From JAVJSD01 sp040219575 (lineage in GTDB: Bacteria > Planctomycetota > Planctomycetia > Pirellulales > Pirellulaceae), in NCBI GenBank assembly GCA_040219575.1, contig JAVJSD010000104.1, positions 62,001-126,000 on the forward strand: a stretch of 64,000 nt of DNA, written 5' to 3'. A model generated the notes under the pieces. It was given only the letters and a program-made list of their open reading frames with translations, did not search any database and had not been told where the DNA came from. Both the position numbers and the translations under genes were made by a program. This document shows positions 60,439-64,000 of the stretch, one piece after another. How positions within the stretch are numbered: the first letter of the stretch is position 1; each line of letters opens with the position of its first letter.

Positions 60439-61718
60439 GGACCGATCCTTTCTTCGATCAAGTTCGGCGGGGCGACCGGCTCGTCGGAGAACTGGAAAGC
60501 CTCGAGCGTCATCCGCCGCGCGAGGGGGTGTGCTTGACGCTCAAACAACCCAACCAACGGCTGCCCTTGTTCGACGCGGTCGCCGATGCGGACCAGCATC
60601 TTCAGTCCGACGGCGTGATCGATCGGATCGCCCTGCCGTTTGCGGCCGCCGCCGAGTTCGATGATCGCCAAGCCGAGTTGTTCGCTGTCGATGTGGGCCA
60701 CGTATCCCGCTTGCGGACTTTCGACCGCCGAGGCAGGGGCGACTTCACGAGCGGCGTCGAGGTCTCCGCCTTGAGCGGCGACCATTTCTCGCAGTTTTTC
60801 ATAGGCTCTGCCGCTGGCTATTTCGTCGGCGAGGCGACATTCGGCTTCCTCGGCGGAGTCGTCGACGCCCGCGGAAACCAACAACTCGGCGCCGAGCGCG
60901 AGCGTCAAGGCGCGCAGTTCGCCGTCGCTCTCCCCTTCCAGCAGCGTTACGCACTCATCAACTTCCACGGCATTGCCGGCCATTGCTCCCAAGGGTTGGT
61001 GCATGTCGGTCAGCAAGGCGGTCGTGGCGACGTTCATCCGCCGGCCCGTCTCGACGAGCGAGTTCGCCAGCCGGCGGGCGTCGTCGAGCGACTTCATGAA
61101 CGCGCCCGAGCCGTGCTTCACGTCGAGCGTCAGCGCGTCGAGCCCCTCGGCCAGCTTTTTGCTCATGATGCTGGCAGTGATCAGCGGGATCGAGGCCACC
61201 GTGCCCGTCACGTCGCGGAGCGCGTAAAGCTTGCGATCCGCCGGCGCGATCTCGGCCGAGGCGCCGGTGATCACGCAGCCGACCCGGTCGACGATGCGGT
61301 GGATTTCGTCGATCGACAGATCGGTGCGAAAGCCCGGGATCGACTCCAACTTGTCGAGCGTGCCGCCGGTGGGGCCGAGGCCGCGGCCGGAGACCATCGG
61401 CACCTGCACGCCGCAGCAGGCCAGCAGCGGCGCCAGCACCAGGGAGGTTTTGTCGCCGATGCCGCCGGTGGAATGCTTGTCGACTTGCGGCGGCGAACCG
61501 TCGGGCCAGACGAGCGTCGTGCCGCTGTGGAGCATGGCGTCGGTCAGCGCCGCGGTCTCGTCGTCGGTCATGCCGCGAAGATAGATCGCCATCAACAGCG
61601 CCGAGGCCTGGTAGTCGTGCACGTCGCCGCGGGTGAATCCGGCGACGAACGCCTCGATCTCGCCGGCGGAAAGCTCGCCGCCGTCGCGTTTACGGGCGAT
61701 GATCGAAACCGGGTTCAT
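60435..61718 (-). CDS. deoA: Thymidine phosphorylase
   Basis: A 427-residue pyrimidine-nucleoside phosphorylase. The phosphate-binding KHSTGGIGDKTSLVLAP (80-96), SGRGLGPTGGTLDKLESIPG and DVKHGSGAFMKS are the family motifs. It cleaves thymidine or deoxyuridine to base plus deoxyribose-1-phosphate. Start ATG overlaps the recQ stop (ATGA) and its stop overlaps the cdd start; the three genes are translationally linked. Function would follow cdd in deoxyuridine breakdown. Confidence 0.92.
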   Translation of the reverse strand: MNPVSIIARKRDGGELSAGEIEAFVAGFTRGDVHDYQASALLMAIYLRGMTDDETAALTDAMLHSGTTLVWPDGSPPQVDKHSTGGIGDKTSLVLAPLLACCGVQVPMVSGRGLGPTGGTLDKLESIPGFRTDLSIDEIHRIVDRVGCVITGASAEIAPADRKLYALRDVTGTVASIPLITASIMSKKLAEGLDALTLDVKHGSGAFMKSLDDARRLANSLVETGRRMNVATTALLTDMHQPLGAMAGNAVEVDECVTLLEGESDGELRALTLALGAELLVSAGVDDSAEEAECRLADEIASGRAYEKLREMVAAQGGDLDAAREVAPASAVESPQAGYVAHIDSEQLGLAIIELGGGRKRQGDPIDHAVGLKMLVRIGDRVEQGQPLVGLFERQAHPLARRMTLEAFQFSDEPVAPPNLIEERIGP

Positions 61719-64000
61719 GGCGTCGTGGCTGTCGAAGGATGCCGGCACTTGAGGAACAGTTGCACGTGCAACTGACCGACGTCCGGCGGCAGGTTTTCCA
61801 GCAAAGGGCGAATCTTGACCGGCCTTTGGGCGCCGATCGTCTTTTCGAGTACGGCGATCTGCTCGGGCGCCAGCAACCACGACGCCTCGAACTCGCGACC
61901 TTCCTCGATGGCCCGCAAGGCGTGGTCGAAGACCTGCTCCTCCCCGAGACGGCGGATCGCCTGGCACTGGGCCAGTGAGTAGCCGTCGGCCAGCAATCGC
62001 CACGTCCAGTAATGTTCCGGCATGGCGCGACGGTCGGATTCGGCGGTTGGCTTTGGCGCGCGTGCTGGTGGTGTTGGATCCGCCGTCGCGGCCGATTCGC
62101 GCGTCTGCTTGGCGGAAGACTCGTTCGCCGCAACTTCGATGCTCGGCGGCGCACCGTTCCAGTCGTCGAAATGTGCATCGCCGAATTCGGAGTCGCCGAT
62201 ATCGGAGTCGTCGAAATCGGAGTCGTCAAAATCGGAAAACGCGGCCTCTTCGTCGTGGCGCCTTGACGACGACTGCGGGGATTCTGACGGCGAGTCGAGT
62301 TGGCGTGATCGAGGCGAAGCCTCGCGCGATCCGCGATCAACGGTCGCGCTCGCAGCGGGAGTCCGCGGGATTCGCAAACCGAGTCGAGCCCGCAAAATCG
62401 GCGGCAAGGTCGGCGGAGCGAGATCCTCGTCGTCGCCGCGCATGGTGCGCGTGCCGTATTCCGTCAGTTGCACGACCGGGCGAAATCGATCGACATCGCT
62501 CTGCTCGACGAGTCCCGCTTCGATCAGGGCGTCGAGCAACTGCGTCACCTCCACCTGCGTCAAATCACCGAGCAGGCCGTAGGTCGAGAGTTGATCGAGG
62601 CCGAACTTGCTCATCTTGGTCGACTTCGATCCGCTCAACATTTGCACCACGACCGTCTTGCCGAAGCGGCCGCGCGTGCGGGCCACACCGCTAAGCGCGA
62701 TGCGGACCGCCTCCATCACGCGATCCCCGTTCGCGTTGGAGGCGGCGGAACGATTTCCACTGGCCGACGTGGCGGCATTGGATTTCGATTCGCCGCGGCG
62801 CTGGCTTGAAGGTTCGTCGGGACAGTTGTCGCAGTTGCCGCAAACGCCCTTGGTGGGATCGCCGAAGTAGTCGAGGATCTTTCGCTGCCGGCAGGCGCGG
62901 GTGCGGGCGAAGTCGACCACGCAGTCGAGCTTGGCGTACTCGGCCTGTTTGCGTCGCTCGAGTTCGGCGAAGTCGATCTCCAGTTTCTCGAACGGTGTGT
63001 CGCGCAGCAGCACGTGAATCGCCCGGCCGCGAAACGGCGGCACGTAGTCGAAGTGCCGCAACTCGTCGAGCGCCTTCAGGGCCCGCGTCACGGAATCGAG
63101 CTTCAGGTCGGCCGCCGCCGCGATTTGCCTCGGCTGAATATAGACGCGTTCGTAGCGCATGCCGCCCACCAGCTTTTCGACCGCCTTCAGCACGCGCCGC
63201 CGCACCTTGGCTTCCTTCGGCAGCAGATCGACCAATGTGGGCAGATCGCTGTCGATGCGCACGGCGGCCATGTTCTGCTGCGCATCGAGTCGTTCGATCG
63301 CCCCGCATTTCTCCAGGAGTCGCTCGCAGGCGCCCACCCCTTCGTTGCCAGTCTGCAGGTCGAGTCGCTCCTTCAGCTGCTGCAGGGTGATTTCGATCGG
63401 GTCCTCGTCGCACCGTCGCAGGTAGGCCCACACCCGGGCCACCGTCTCTCGCGAGGGGTACGAATTCTCGATGAAGAATTCCTGAATGTTGCGGTCGGCG
63501 TAACTGAACAGCAGCAGGCACCGCGACGGCTGACCGTCGCGGCCCGCGCGGCCCGCCTCTTGATAATACGCCTCCAGGCTGCCGGGCATGTTGTAATGCA
63601 CCACGAATCGCAGGTCGGCCTTGTCGATCCCCATGCCGAAGGCGTTGGTCGCCACGATGATCGGCACCGCACCCTTCATGAATTCTTCCTGGATCACGCG
63701 CCGGTCCTCGGGCAACAAACCCGCGTGGTAGAAACCGACGTGGCGGTCAAGCGAGTGCTTGAGCAGATCGACAATCTCCTCGCAGCGTTTGCGCGTGGCG
63801 GCGTATACGATGCCCGAGCCGGGCGTCTGATTCAGAAACTCGAGCAGTTCCTCATCCTTAGCGGAGTTGGAAAAAGGCTGCTCCACCTCGAATCGCAGGT
63901 TTTCGCGGGCGAAACCGGTAATGAAGGTCTGCGGCTGGCGAAGCTCGAGCATCGCCACCACGTCGGCGCGAACGGTGGGAGTGGCGGTGGCGGTGAGTGC
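61715..64000 (-). CDS. recQ: RecQ-type DNA helicase, N-terminus beyond the window
   Basis: The frame is open to the right edge and begins inside the first RecA domain (LTATATPTVRADV). The second RecA domain has VYAATRKRCEEIVDLL and the motif VI region HYNMPGSLEAYYQEAGRAGRDG. The zinc-binding RecQ-C (CRQRKILDYFGDPTKGVCGNC with DNC) and winged-helix RQC domains follow. An unusual ~100-residue acidic, Ser/Asp-rich tract comes next, then a C-terminal helix-turn-helix (HTH_40-like, WRLLADGYSLAQCQAIRRLG). RecQ unwinds recombination intermediates. It is the first gene of an overlap-linked trio with deoA and cdd. Confidence 0.9.
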   Translation of the reverse strand, partial: ALTATATPTVRADVVAMLELRQPQTFITGFARENLRFEVEQPFSNSAKDEELLEFLNQTPGSGIVYAATRKRCEEIVDLLKHSLDRHVGFYHAGLLPEDRRVIQEEFMKGAVPIIVATNAFGMGIDKADLRFVVHYNMPGSLEAYYQEAGRAGRDGQPSRCLLLFSYADRNIQEFFIENSYPSRETVARVWAYLRRCDEDPIEITLQQLKERLDLQTGNEGVGACERLLEKCGAIERLDAQQNMAAVRIDSDLPTLVDLLPKEAKVRRRVLKAVEKLVGGMRYERVYIQPRQIAAAADLKLDSVTRALKALDELRHFDYVPPFRGRAIHVLLRDTPFEKLEIDFAELERRKQAEYAKLDCVVDFARTRACRQRKILDYFGDPTKGVCGNCDNCPDEPSSQRRGESKSNAATSASGNRSAASNANGDRVMEAVRIALSGVARTRGRFGKTVVVQMLSGSKSTKMSKFGLDQLSTYGLLGDLTQVEVTQLLDALIEAGLVEQSDVDRFRPVVQLTEYGTRTMRGDDEDLAPPTLPPILRARLGLRIPRTPAASATVDRGSREASPRSRQLDSPSESPQSSSRRHDEEAAFSDFDDSDFDDSDIGDSEFGDAHFDDWNGAPPSIEVAANESSAKQTRESAATADPTPPARAPKPTAESDRRAMPEHYWTWRLLADGYSLAQCQAIRRLGEEQVFDHALRAIEEGREFEASWLLAPEQIAVLEKTIGAQRPVKIRPLLENLPPDVGQLHVQLFLKCRHPSTATTP
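62178..62237. repeat. Four 15-bp tandem repeats in recQ
   Basis: The unit TCGTCGAAATCGGAG, with small changes, occurs four times. It encodes the five-residue acidic DSDFD/DSDIG/DSEFG units in the disordered linker between the RQC domain and the C-terminal helix-turn-helix. Repeat number may vary between strains without loss of frame. Confidence 0.8.

Overview
The window is high-GC, gene-dense bacterial DNA that reads as a planctomycete, most likely of the Pirellulales type. The markers are protein families that are almost a signature of that phylum. They are a DUF1552 protein beside a DUF1587/1592/1588/1585 cytochrome-like protein, a DUF1501 protein beside a DUF1549/DUF1553 protein, an arylsulfatase, a secreted TPR-redoxin protein, a leucine-rich-repeat protein and several Tat-exported enzymes. 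No rRNA, CRISPR array, transposase or integrase was seen.

Layout. 1-12 kb: the end of a tadC gene, a sugar/surface-glycan cassette (DegT aminotransferase, GT2 glycosyltransferase, Gfo/Idh/MocA oxidoreductase, YfhO-like membrane protein), then on the other strand a TPR lipoprotein (TadD-like), a small lipoprotein and an RcpA/CpaC-type secretin. Together these look like a dispersed Tad/Flp pilus locus; a lone Flp pilin lies at 41.5 kb. 12-25 kb: mostly metabolism, with a D-threonine aldolase-like PLP enzyme, a TPR protein, a HemD-HemE fusion, a sulfatase, BioA, the TPR-redoxin and an archaeal-type ornithine cyclodeaminase. 26-28.5 kb: a tRNA-Ser(GGA) followed by two overlapping nucleotidyltransferase genes. 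They are closed by a degraded second copy of the 3' half of the same tRNA, so the segment looks like a small island inserted at a tRNA. 28.6-46 kb: planctomycete-specific secreted proteins, an NsrR-like regulator with two c-type haem proteins, a DinB remnant, an RraB-like protein, a Tat-exported transglutaminase and a ParD/ParE-type toxin-antitoxin pair.

46.7-54.6 kb is the richest region, a large arsenic locus. ArsI (C-As lyase) and a SigZ-like sigma factor run leftward. ArsR, ArsP, an ArsE-like thioredoxin, a ProC-like dehydrogenase, ArsF, ArsG, Acr3, a four-cysteine small protein and a thioredoxin-coupled ArsC run rightward. The arsR promoter matches the sigma-70 consensus exactly, with a 17-base spacer. 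The gene set covers organic arsenicals (ArsI, ArsP, ArsEFG) and inorganic arsenic (ArsC, Acr3). The ProC-like gene, the four-cysteine protein and the sigma factor are the unexplained parts.

54.8-64 kb: argB-argD-argF on the minus strand, an MqnA/MqnD-family menaquinone enzyme, and a translationally coupled recQ-deoA-cdd operon cut by the right edge.

Starts were chosen by ribosome-binding site, overlap and signal-peptide logic, and many differ from the longest possible reading frame. Function assignments rest on recognised motifs and family resemblance read by eye; no database search was possible.
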